Assembly: GCA_031317595.1 (NCBI GenBank) | Contig: JANCMB010000001.1 | Coordinates: 2,669,610-2,733,609, forward strand | Source: Glutamicibacter sp. PS | Lineage (GTDB): Bacteria > Actinomycetota > Actinomycetes > Actinomycetales > Micrococcaceae | Direction of reading: 5' to 3' | DNA: 64,000 bases | Shown here: piece after piece, positions 53,299 to 60,650 of the stretch | Position numbering within the stretch: position 1 is the first letter of the stretch | Layout: the number at the start of each line of letters is the position of its first letter | Translations under genes and position numbers: made by a program | Notes under the pieces: generated by a model | The model's input: only the letters and a program-made list of their open reading frames with translations | What the model was told of the DNA's origin: nothing | The model's database searches: none

Positions 53299-53466
53299 TC
53301 AGGCGGTGCAGGCCTCGTTCGAACATCCGGCGTCGCGCGGCAACCATTTGTCTTCGCCGGACGCAACTCGCTCCCAGACCACATGCCGGTGCTGGCCGCA
53401 ACGTTCGCAAGCCGGTGCCAAGTACGTAGCCCGCTCCTCCATGGTGTAAGCGTGAAAATCACCCAT
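53299..53466 (-). CDS. Small zinc-ribbon-like protein, 55 residues
   Basis: A 55-codon frame from an ATG at 53466 with GGAGG a few bases upstream. The product has CERCGQH in the middle and CSNEAC at the end, two Cys pairs that could bind one zinc ion. It is hydrophilic and without a signal peptide. I know no function; its good ribosome site and terminator-flanked position support it as a real gene. Confidence 0.6.
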   Translation of the reverse strand: MGDFHAYTMEERATYLAPACERCGQHRHVVWERVASGEDKWLPRDAGCSNEACTA

Positions 53467-53558
53467 GGAAACCTCCCAGATTATTGGCGTTATCCGTTCC
53501 GTACCGGGTCGTGGCCCGTCCCGGTGCAAGTCACTCTACGCCGCGCCGGTCCCCCGGG

Positions 53559-54461
53559 CTAGAACTCGTCGATGACCAGTTTCTTCATTCCCATCAAATT
53601 CTGGAAACCGTTAGGACGTGCCAGCAGCTCGTCCATATTGTCGGGAACGATTTGCCAGCTCAATCCCGCCTTGTCGGTGAGCCAGCCGCAGACCTCGTTA
53701 TCCGGATTAGCGGAGAAGGCCTCCCAGATGCGGTCGATCTCTTCCTGGCCGTGGCAGCTAAGCTGCAGCGAAACTCCCGGGGTAAAGCTCCAAGGCTGTT
53801 CAACTCCCGAATCCATGGCGGCGAACCACTGTCCGCAGAGTTTCACTTCGCTATACATCAAAGCGTCTGCGCTCGCTGGACCGGTTGGGGTACCGTAGCG
53901 GAATTTGCTGCCCTCAGCCGAATCTGGCAGAACGCTCCGATAGAAGTCGGTCATCTCCTCGGCCTTATTCTGCGCGGAACCAGCGAACATCAGGGCCGGA
54001 ATCACGAAGGGGCGTGGTTCGCCTTCGACATCGGATAGGGTCAGCTGCCAGCTCACGCCGTATCGATCCTGCACCCAGCCATATCTGCGGCTGAAGGGAT
54101 ATTCATCAAGGGGCATGAGCACCGAGCCGCCTTCGGCCAGCCCGGCCCAGGTTGCGTCTAGTGCTTCGCGGGCCTCCTCCGGATTCGCCTCGAAGTACAG
54201 CGGGTCAAAGTTCAAAAAGATCGACAGTGAAGGGTTCGGCGTGAACTCCCCACCAGCGTTGAGTAGCCGGACGATAAACCCGTCGATCGTCACATCGACG
54301 GTCACCGGCTCGCCCGCAAAGTCACGTTGGAAATCTTGTAGCCCCTCAGTAGGGTATCGGCCGGTGACTTCGGCAGTTGTCTTTGGAAGAACGGAGGCGT
54401 AAAAATCGCCGGCCTCCTCGGCATTCTTATGGAACCAAAAGTTGGGGACGATCTGTTGCAT
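53559..54461 (-). CDS. Tandem PhnB-like VOC protein
   Basis: 300 residues with two copies of the PhnB-like (3-demethylubiquinone methyltransferase-type) domain. Copy one opens IVPNFWFHKNAEEAGDFYASVLP; copy two opens VIPALMFAGSAQNKAEEMTDFYRSVLP. Each ends in a WQ motif (GVSWQLTL, GLSWQIVP). The catalytic chemistry of the family is not settled. AAGGAG lies 11 bases before the ATG. Confidence 0.87.
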   Translation of the reverse strand: MQQIVPNFWFHKNAEEAGDFYASVLPKTTAEVTGRYPTEGLQDFQRDFAGEPVTVDVTIDGFIVRLLNAGGEFTPNPSLSIFLNFDPLYFEANPEEAREALDATWAGLAEGGSVLMPLDEYPFSRRYGWVQDRYGVSWQLTLSDVEGEPRPFVIPALMFAGSAQNKAEEMTDFYRSVLPDSAEGSKFRYGTPTGPASADALMYSEVKLCGQWFAAMDSGVEQPWSFTPGVSLQLSCHGQEEIDRIWEAFSANPDNEVCGWLTDKAGLSWQIVPDNMDELLARPNGFQNLMGMKKLVIDEF

Positions 54462-54480
54462 GAGGAAATCCGCTCCTTGA

Positions 54481-54512
54481 TCGAAAGTGGCTTATTGGTT
54501 AGCCACTTTCGA
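54481..54512 (-). terminator. Perfect 12-base hairpin after pspA
   Basis: TCGAAAGTGGCT and AGCCACTTTCGA pair with an eight-base loop. It follows the pspA stop by about 50 bases and stands 20 bases before the VOC start. There is no T-run, so it may also regulate the downstream gene. Confidence 0.6.
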
Positions 54513-54563
54513 GCATAAACCGGGATCCCGAGCGCGTCACCAGCCCGTGAGGAAATAACTAAG

Positions 54564-55379
54564 TTATCTCTGATTCTTCTTCAGCGCCGCAAGACGTGCT
54601 TCGATCTCCGACATTTCAGGTGCCGAGGCTTCAAGCTGTCCGGGCGCATCGGCTTCCTCCAGAACGTTACTCTCGCTCTTCATGGCCGCCAACCGTGCTT
54701 CAATTTCAGAGTCCTGCCCCAGGTTGTCCAATTCAGCGAACTGCGAGTCCAGTGAAGAGGCCGCCAGTTCGGCAGCACCACGCGCCTTCGCTTCATCTGC
54801 ACGTACCGCAGCCTCGAATCGCCCCATTTCGGAGGTCGGGTCGGAAACATCCATGGCCTTGAGCGCGTCGAGCATTTGCCCCTGTGTTTTGGCGTTGCGC
54901 GCACGAGCCACCAACTCATCGCGCTTCGAAACCAATTGGCGGTGCTTTTCCTTCATACCGTTCAGCCCGCTCTTGAGCTGTTCTACGGCCTGCCGAGCAG
55001 TTGCAATAGGCGCCTCAAGGTTGGATGCCGTTTTCTCGCTGGACATCTGCTTCTTAATCGCTACGGTAGCCAACTGGTTGAACTTATCGGCGTTCAGGCT
55101 ATCCCCCGCGGCCGCATACTCTTCGGCTTTGTTCGAGGCGGCCAGCGCCTTTACACCCCACTGTTCAGCTTCGCGCCGCGCCTTGCTCTGATCCTCTTCC
55201 TGCATGCGCAGGTTACCAATGCTCGTAGCAATGGCGGCTTCGGCCTCGGAGATGTTCTTGGTGTAGTCGCGGATGGTCTGGTCCATCATTTTCTGTGGAT
55301 CTTCAACCGCGTCGAGGGCAGCATTCGCGTTCGCCTCCCCGATCTTGAAGATACGTTTGAAAATAGAGGTGAACCCCAT
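54564..55379 (-). CDS. pspA: PspA/IM30 family membrane-protecting protein
   Basis: 271 residues, mostly helical coiled coil. The N-terminal FTSIFKRIFKIGEANANAALD helix would bind membranes, and DPQKMMDQTIRDYTKNISEAEAAIA is the PspA family signature. It forms large ring or rod assemblies that guard the inner membrane under stress. The C-terminus has two similar motifs ending in EIEARLAAMK and EIEARLAALK. No PspB or PspC gene is adjacent. Confidence 0.92.
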   Translation of the reverse strand: MGFTSIFKRIFKIGEANANAALDAVEDPQKMMDQTIRDYTKNISEAEAAIATSIGNLRMQEEDQSKARREAEQWGVKALAASNKAEEYAAAGDSLNADKFNQLATVAIKKQMSSEKTASNLEAPIATARQAVEQLKSGLNGMKEKHRQLVSKRDELVARARNAKTQGQMLDALKAMDVSDPTSEMGRFEAAVRADEAKARGAAELAASSLDSQFAELDNLGQDSEIEARLAAMKSESNVLEEADAPGQLEASAPEMSEIEARLAALKKNQR

Positions 55380-55462
55380 GGTGCTTTCCCTTCGTCTACC
55401 GGCTTTAACTGTATGCCACGAACTGCTGCCGGTTCATCTTTTCCATGCGGAGCAAAGGCTGC

Positions 55463-56713
55463 TTAACGCGCGGTGACCTCTTCAAGCTCGCCGTGGAGAT
55501 CACCCTCGACATAGCGTGGTCGTCCAGCCATATAACCGGCGACGCACAGCAAGAGCAGAATGCCTCCCATGAACATGATGGGTCCGTTCCACGATCCAGT
55601 TGTCTCATGGAGAGCTCCCACCACCAGCGGTCCCGGGATTGAAATGAGATAACCGACGGACTGAGTGAAGGCCGACAATTTCACCACACCGGCGGTGGTG
55701 CGTGCCTTGAGCCCGATCATGGTTAGGGTCAACGAGAACGTACAGCCCGAGAACCCCAGAAGCAACGCCCAGAGCAATGCGCCTGAAACCGGCGCAAGCA
55801 GGAGACCGGCGATGCCCACCAGGCCGCTAATGCCCAGCAGGAGTACGATCGGCCCTTGGTGCGCAAAACGGGCCGCGGTAGTGGGGATGAAGAAGGACAG
55901 CGGGACCGAGACACCCATAATGATGGCCAGTAGCCAACCGGCCCGATCGGCGCCCAATCCAAAGTCGGTGAAGATCTTCGCCATCCACCCCATATTGATA
56001 TAGGCCATCGAGGCCTGTAGACCGAAGAAGATCGCCAACCACCAGGCCGTGGGGCTGCGCCAGATGACGATTTCGCCCTGTATATCCGCCGCCGTGACCA
56101 GCTCGGCATCCCGCTGAGCTTGAATATGCGGACGCAGGCCTAGGTTCAGCACCACCCAAACGACGACGGCCACCGCTGCGGGTACCGCCCAGGCGCCAAG
56201 GCCCAGACGCCAGTGCCCACCCAGGGCGTTATTTAGTGGTACCGCCACTCCAGCGATCAACGAGGATCCGATGGCCAGAGCCACCGAATAGGCTCCGGTC
56301 ACCAACCCGATACGGTGCGGAAACCACCGTTTCACGAGAACCGGCATGAGCACATTGGCTACCGCGATACCGCTTAGCGCTAAGGCACTGAGCAGGAGGA
56401 AAAGGGCGGTCGTCGGGGCCAGCGAACGCAGCAGAACACCGAGGGTGATAGCCAGCATCGCGGCAAGAACCACCAGTTCGGGTCCACGCCGCTTCGCTAG
56501 GCGCGGCGCCAAGGCACCAAACAAGGCAAAACATACGGCCGGCGCACTGGTGAGCAGTCCAGCCACGAAGCCACTCATCTGCAGGTCGTCGATGACCAGG
56601 TTAAGCAGCGGACCGAGGGAGACAACAGCGGGGCGAAGATTCAGTGCGGCTAAAACAATGCCAATGAAAAGCACCACGCCCAGCCATTTCGGCAGCGAAG
56701 GTTTCGAACTCAT
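55463..56713 (-). CDS. MFS transporter, CynX/NimT-like
   Basis: About 416 residues with twelve membrane spans and the LNLRPAVVSLGPLLNLV opening typical of CynX/NimT proteins. The second half includes SAFTQSVGYLISIPGPLVVGALHE. It is divergent from a GntR regulator gene with 23 bases between the starts, so the regulator almost surely controls it. Another ATG at 56725 is possible. No ribosome site is clear; a leaderless transcript is likely. Confidence 0.88.
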   Translation of the reverse strand: MSSKPSLPKWLGVVLFIGIVLAALNLRPAVVSLGPLLNLVIDDLQMSGFVAGLLTSAPAVCFALFGALAPRLAKRRGPELVVLAAMLAITLGVLLRSLAPTTALFLLLSALALSGIAVANVLMPVLVKRWFPHRIGLVTGAYSVALAIGSSLIAGVAVPLNNALGGHWRLGLGAWAVPAAVAVVVWVVLNLGLRPHIQAQRDAELVTAADIQGEIVIWRSPTAWWLAIFFGLQASMAYINMGWMAKIFTDFGLGADRAGWLLAIIMGVSVPLSFFIPTTAARFAHQGPIVLLLGISGLVGIAGLLLAPVSGALLWALLLGFSGCTFSLTLTMIGLKARTTAGVVKLSAFTQSVGYLISIPGPLVVGALHETTGSWNGPIMFMGGILLLLCVAGYMAGRPRYVEGDLHGELEEVTAR

Positions 56714-56727
56714 GCAAGCAATCATAT

Positions 56728-56742
56728 AATCATAGGATGATT
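56728..56742. promoter_or_regulatory. Inverted repeat AATCAT-AGG-ATGATT over the GntR start codon
   Basis: A perfect 6-3-6 repeat that includes the ATG at 56737 and lies in the 23-base divergent gap. It may serve as a shared operator for the regulator and the transporter. It has the same geometry as the repeat at 1230-1244. Confidence 0.52.
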
Positions 56743-57426
56743 CAGCGTAAAGGATCCTCGGAGACCTTGCCCACCCTGTCGCGGCAAAACCTCGTGGAGC
56801 AAGTGCTCCACGAGCTTCGCCAACGGATTATCGGCGGTGACTGGAAGGTGGGCGAGAAGATTCCCACGGAACCGCAACTGGTTGAACAACTCGGAGTTGC
56901 CCGCAATACCGTGCGGGAAGCGGTGCGCTCCTTGGCCACCAACGGCCTGCTCGATATCCGCCAGGGCTCGGGAACCTACGTGGTGGCCACCAGTGAATTA
57001 GCCGGAGTGTTTACTCGCCGCATGGCCGAAACACCCAGCGAGCAGGTCACCGAGCTACTCACCGAATTGGCCGCCAGCGGCGCGCGTCTTGCGGCGCAAC
57101 GCCGCGATGAGACGGACCTGACGCGCATGCGCCAGCTACTCGCCGAGCGCGAGCTAGCCTGGGACCGCGGAGATATTGAGGATTACCTCGAAGTCGACGC
57201 GCAATTCCATCGTGCCGTACTGGCGGCCAGCAAGAATCAGGCCCTACTGAACCTCTACGCGGATCTCTCTGAGGTGTGGGGTTCGATGCTACGCTCGCGG
57301 CTCGCACGCGATTCCGTGGAGGAACGCGTCGAACACGGCACACTGCTCGAAGCCATCGAAGCGCAGAACGCGGTGCGCGCCGAAGAGATCACCCGTGAGG
57401 ACCTGCGTCCGCGCGAACGTTCCTAG
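56737..57426 (+). CDS. GntR-family (FadR subfamily) regulator
   Basis: 229 residues with the winged helix VLHELRQRIIGGDWKVGEKIPTE, LGVARNTVREAVRSL and GSGTYVV, then an all-helical FCD domain with metal or ligand residues in DYLEVDAQFHRAVLAAS. It probably regulates the divergent MFS gene. Its TAG stop overlaps the stop of the convergent ATP-grasp gene within a CTAG. Confidence 0.9.
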   Translation: MIQRKGSSETLPTLSRQNLVEQVLHELRQRIIGGDWKVGEKIPTEPQLVEQLGVARNTVREAVRSLATNGLLDIRQGSGTYVVATSELAGVFTRRMAETPSEQVTELLTELAASGARLAAQRRDETDLTRMRQLLAERELAWDRGDIEDYLEVDAQFHRAVLAASKNQALLNLYADLSEVWGSMLRSRLARDSVEERVEHGTLLEAIEAQNAVRAEEITREDLRPRERS

Positions 57427-58697
57427 AGTTCGCGCGGCGGGAACTTCTTGTATTTGCGGTAGTGATTGATCGCGTTAATCTTCAGGTACAGCCGTCGCCG
57501 CCAGTGAGTTTCCGGGTCATACTTCAGCGGGTTCGAGACGCGTTTGGCGGCTAGCAGCGCCTTGGCTTTGCGCCCGGTGGCGGTGCCGAGGAATCGGCGG
57601 AGCAGGTGCTTGGGGAGCACCGTAAAGAGCCGCTCCTCGCGAAGCTGCAGCAACCCGTTGGCGTCACGCACGGTCGCCGCGGTATCCAGTGCGGTCTCTT
57701 CGAATTCGGGGCCGAGGTACTGAGCCACGTAAAAACGTGCCGGGTTGACCCCGGCGGCGGTGAGGTAGAAGTGGTTGCGCCCCAGCCGCGGGTTAATCTC
57801 GAAGAACTTCACCTGCCCGTCGCGGGCATCGTACTTAGCGTCGATCATGGCAATGCCGCTATACCCCAGCTCGTTGAGCATGCGCGCCCCGTCCGCGGCG
57901 ACCTGTTCATGCTGTCCGGTCACGATGGCTGCCGAGTTGCCCAGCACCAGCGGCGCATGTTCCTCGATGACTACCTCGCCATAGCCAGCGAAGACAACCT
58001 TCTGCTCGGTGGTGGAGAAGAAGGTGCACAGCCGCATGGCGTCGTCGCCGCCGGGAATGTACTCCTGCAGGATGTAACCGGCGCTGTAGCCGCTGCCATC
58101 GATCAAGGCCAGCAACTCACGCAATTGTTGCTCGTTCTCGATGGTGTGGATCTTTTGCTTACCGGCAAATTTGGCGGCGATCCATTCGGCCGAGCTCGAT
58201 GGCTTGCCGATCAGCGGGAAACTCAGTTCACGGGTCAGCTCGCCGAGATCGTCACCCGGGCGGTGTACGACGGTGCGTGGGTGGGCCACACCCATCGCCT
58301 GGGCCAAGCGATAGAAGTTTTCCTTCACCGCGGCCCGTTCAATCACCTCGAGCGTTGGGTAGGGAATCACAAAGCGCGCGGCCAGCTCGCTGCGGTGCCG
58401 GGCGATGAGCATGACGTGATAGTCCAGCGAGCCGAAAAGCATCAGCGGGCGCGGACCGTCGGCCACCAGGTCGCTGGCCAAGTCGAGCAACCGGGCCACC
58501 ACACGGGTTTCGTCGGCCATGGAGCCAATGGGGTGTAGCTCCACGGCCACCGAATGCTCGATCACACCGTTTCCGGCCGCGGGCACCACCACGGACTTCA
58601 CGCCGTAGGCCTCGTGAAATTCACGGGCCAGCGTGTAGGTGCCGATGTCGCCGCCGAGGATGACCGGCACGAAAGGCTGGGCTGCGTCAATGCTCAT
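57423..58697 (-). CDS. ATP-grasp carboxylate-amine ligase, probable cross-bridge ligase
   Basis: 424 residues of the ATP-grasp superfamily. PVILGGDIGTYTLAREFHEAYG, FPLIGKPSSSAEW, YILQEYIPGGDDAMR and FFEINPRLGRNHFY are the nucleotide and Mg sites. It resembles ligases such as the Enterococcus D-aspartate ligase that add an amino acid to the peptidoglycan stem lysine. A FemAB-type gene lies nine bases upstream in the same operon. In Glutamicibacter-type walls (A4alpha) the bridge contains glutamate, so this enzyme may add Glu or Asp. Inference from family and context. Confidence 0.75.
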   Translation of the reverse strand: MSIDAAQPFVPVILGGDIGTYTLAREFHEAYGVKSVVVPAAGNGVIEHSVAVELHPIGSMADETRVVARLLDLASDLVADGPRPLMLFGSLDYHVMLIARHRSELAARFVIPYPTLEVIERAAVKENFYRLAQAMGVAHPRTVVHRPGDDLGELTRELSFPLIGKPSSSAEWIAAKFAGKQKIHTIENEQQLRELLALIDGSGYSAGYILQEYIPGGDDAMRLCTFFSTTEQKVVFAGYGEVVIEEHAPLVLGNSAAIVTGQHEQVAADGARMLNELGYSGIAMIDAKYDARDGQVKFFEINPRLGRNHFYLTAAGVNPARFYVAQYLGPEFEETALDTAATVRDANGLLQLREERLFTVLPKHLLRRFLGTATGRKAKALLAAKRVSNPLKYDPETHWRRRLYLKINAINHYRKYKKFPPREL

Positions 58698-58706
58698 GGT
58701 TTGGTC

Positions 58707-59849
58707 CTACTTCTTCCGCCAGGCCATGTACTTGTCGAAGGCCCAGGCGATGGGCTTGTTCAGCGCCAGGTCCCATTCGCCGGTGGTCTGCACAATGTCG
58801 CAACCGGTATTGGTCTTGAACTTGGTCAACCCGGCTAGGTGGTGCTGCGCGTCCAGGGTAGGACTCACCCCGCCCTGATCCAGATGCTGGCATCCGGCGG
58901 CGGAGGCGTCGGCGATCATGCGCTGCATCAAGGCCTTCGGGGCGAAGAGTTTGCGCTGCGCCGAGGAGGAGGCGCCGTAGAGGTACCAGGCACGGTCCGA
59001 GGAACGCACCATGATGGCGGCGGCGAGGTCTTCTCCCTCGTGGCTGGCCAGATACAGGGTGCAGGAACCGGGCACGGAACCGTTGAGTACGCGGTGCATA
59101 TTCTCGAAGTAGCTCAGCGGCCGGCCGGTGAATTCGTTGCGGTCCGCGGTGTGATCGTAGAGCGCATGGAAACGGGCCATATCCACTACCTCGCCGACCT
59201 CGACCTGTAGCGGGCCATTCAGGGCCTTGCGGGTTTCATTGCGGGTCGTCGACGAGTAGCTGGCCATCACCGCATCGGCCTCCAACTGTTCCCCGGCGGC
59301 ATCGCGCAGCGACACCCGGGCGACGTATTCGGGCTGGCCGACGGCAAAGTCCATGCCGGTCTCCTGCTTGGCATAGCCTAGGTCGCGTAGCGCCTGCACC
59401 AGCTGTTCGCCCTGTTCGCTACGCTGCACGGGTTCCAGATCCTCGAGGCTACGCATGCCTTCCTTGCCCAGTGATTTGCGCACGACCCCGGCGGCCCACG
59501 TTCTGCGCATAAGTCCCGGGCCTACGCGCAGCTGGAAGGCTCCGCGGTTGCGCAGGTAGCTCGCCAGCGGGTTGAGCACCTCGGCCGGCGTGTGGGCGGC
59601 AAAGTCGATCACCGGTCCGTCGGGCACATAGGCCAGGGTTTTGCGAATCACCGGAGCGGCTCGGTGTAGCACCAGCGCGGTACCGACGAGCGTATCGGCC
59701 TCGAACCAGCCCAGCGACTCCGGCTTCCAGCCGCCCTTGACCTGAGCCCATTCGGGCCGCTGCAGGAAGCTGACGTTGGATTGGTCGGCAAGAAAGGCGG
59801 TGTGCTCGGCGCCGGATATTGGGCGCACGCGTAGTTCATTGCGGATCAC
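58707..59849 (-). CDS. FemAB-like aminoacyltransferase for peptidoglycan bridge
   Basis: 380 residues with two GNAT-like halves. FLQRPEWAQVKGGWKPE opens it, ASYSSTTRNETRKA is the first-half motif, and LYLASHEGEDLAAAIMV and YLYGASSSAQRK are conserved in the second. FemX-type enzymes transfer an amino acid from its tRNA to the lipid II side chain. It lacks the long coiled coil of staphylococcal FemA. Nine bases separate it from the ATP-grasp gene, so a two-step bridge is likely. Confidence 0.86.
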   Translation of the reverse strand: MIRNELRVRPISGAEHTAFLADQSNVSFLQRPEWAQVKGGWKPESLGWFEADTLVGTALVLHRAAPVIRKTLAYVPDGPVIDFAAHTPAEVLNPLASYLRNRGAFQLRVGPGLMRRTWAAGVVRKSLGKEGMRSLEDLEPVQRSEQGEQLVQALRDLGYAKQETGMDFAVGQPEYVARVSLRDAAGEQLEADAVMASYSSTTRNETRKALNGPLQVEVGEVVDMARFHALYDHTADRNEFTGRPLSYFENMHRVLNGSVPGSCTLYLASHEGEDLAAAIMVRSSDRAWYLYGASSSAQRKLFAPKALMQRMIADASAAGCQHLDQGGVSPTLDAQHHLAGLTKFKTNTGCDIVQTTGEWDLALNKPIAWAFDKYMAWRKK

Positions 59850-59894
59850 AGCACTACCCTACCGTGCATCGGCTATGAACGACGTGAAGCTAGA

Positions 59895-59939
59895 TACCCC
59901 TAGGGGGTACTTGACAACATACCCCCTAGGGGTATTATT
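59895..59939 (+). promoter_or_regulatory. Copper-responsive promoter with two CsoR boxes
   Basis: Two near-palindromes, TACCCCTAGGGGGTA (59895-59909) and ATACCCCCTAGGGGTAT (59919-59935), flank a consensus -35 TTGACA (59911-59916). TATTAT (59933-59938) is the -10 box at 16-base spacing. The second box covers the spacer and part of the -10. Start of transcription would fall at or next to the csoR ATG, so the mRNA is probably leaderless. Confidence 0.85.
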
Positions 59940-59945
59940 GAGCCC

Positions 59946-60275
59946 ATGGATACTCACCAGGATCCCGGAGATCACGGCCCAGAACACGGGTACACCAAGG
60001 ACAAGGCAGCCCTCGAGCGTCGTATGCGGCGCATCGAGGGTCAGGTCCGCGGTGTGGCGAAGATGATCGACGAGGACAAATACTGCATCGACATTCTCAC
60101 CCAGATCTCCGCCATTAACGCGGCCCTGCACAAGGTCAGCGTGCAACTGGTTGAGGAACATATCGGACATTGTGTCGTGGGGGCCGCCGAAGAGTCCCTG
60201 CGCACCGGCGATAACAGCATCGTGGCGGACAAGGTCAGCGAGGCCAGCGCGGCCATCGCCCGGCTTGTGCGCTAG
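59946..60275 (+). CDS. csoR: Copper-sensing repressor CsoR
   Basis: 109 residues of the all-helical CsoR/RcnR family. Copper ligands Cys47, His72 and Cys76 show the C-H-C pattern with the exact spacing of CsoR (25 and 4). RRIEGQVRGVAKMIDEDKYC is the family signature. Without copper it should block the promoter at 59895-59939; Cu(I) releases it. First gene of the copper operon. Confidence 0.95.
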   Translation: MDTHQDPGDHGPEHGYTKDKAALERRMRRIEGQVRGVAKMIDEDKYCIDILTQISAINAALHKVSVQLVEEHIGHCVVGAAEESLRTGDNSIVADKVSEASAAIARLVR

Positions 60276-60302
60276 AACCCAACAAGCAAAGGATCGAGAA
60301 TC

Positions 60303-60617
60303 ATGACCTCCTCCAGCGGATGCGGCTGCGGCTGCGGCACCGACGAGAACAAGAACAACGCGCAGGGTCTGCAGATCGGCTCCGCGCCGACCAGCACCAC
60401 CACCGAAGTAGGCGTCAGCGGCATGACCTGTGGCCACTGCGTCTCCTCGGTCAGCGAAGAACTCTCAGAACTCGAAGGTGTTAACGACGTGCAGGTGACG
60501 CTGAATACCGGCGGCACCTCCGTGGTGACCATCTCCTCCACCTCGGCATTGGATCCGACGGCCATTCGCGCGGCCATCGACGAAGCCGGCTACAGCGTGG
60601 AGCACATCAACGCCTAA
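60303..60617 (+). CDS. copZ: Copper chaperone CopZ with Cys-rich head
   Basis: 104 residues. An HMA domain with the metal site GMTCGHC occupies about residues 35-104. The N-terminus reads SSSGCGCGCGTDEN, an added Cys-Gly run that could hold further copper. It should carry Cu(I) to CsoR and the CopA pump. AAAGGA precedes the ATG, and the gene is 27 bases after csoR. Confidence 0.9.
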   Translation: MTSSSGCGCGCGTDENKNNAQGLQIGSAPTSTTTEVGVSGMTCGHCVSSVSEELSELEGVNDVQVTLNTGGTSVVTISSTSALDPTAIRAAIDEAGYSVEHINA

Positions 60618-60650
60618 TCCATCCTTGCGCGAAACCGACAAGGAATCGAC

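Noticed and set aside
57606-58538. A 310-codon plus-strand frame opposite the ATP-grasp gene
   Set aside because: The ATP-grasp motifs on the other strand are complete; this frame is compositional shadow.
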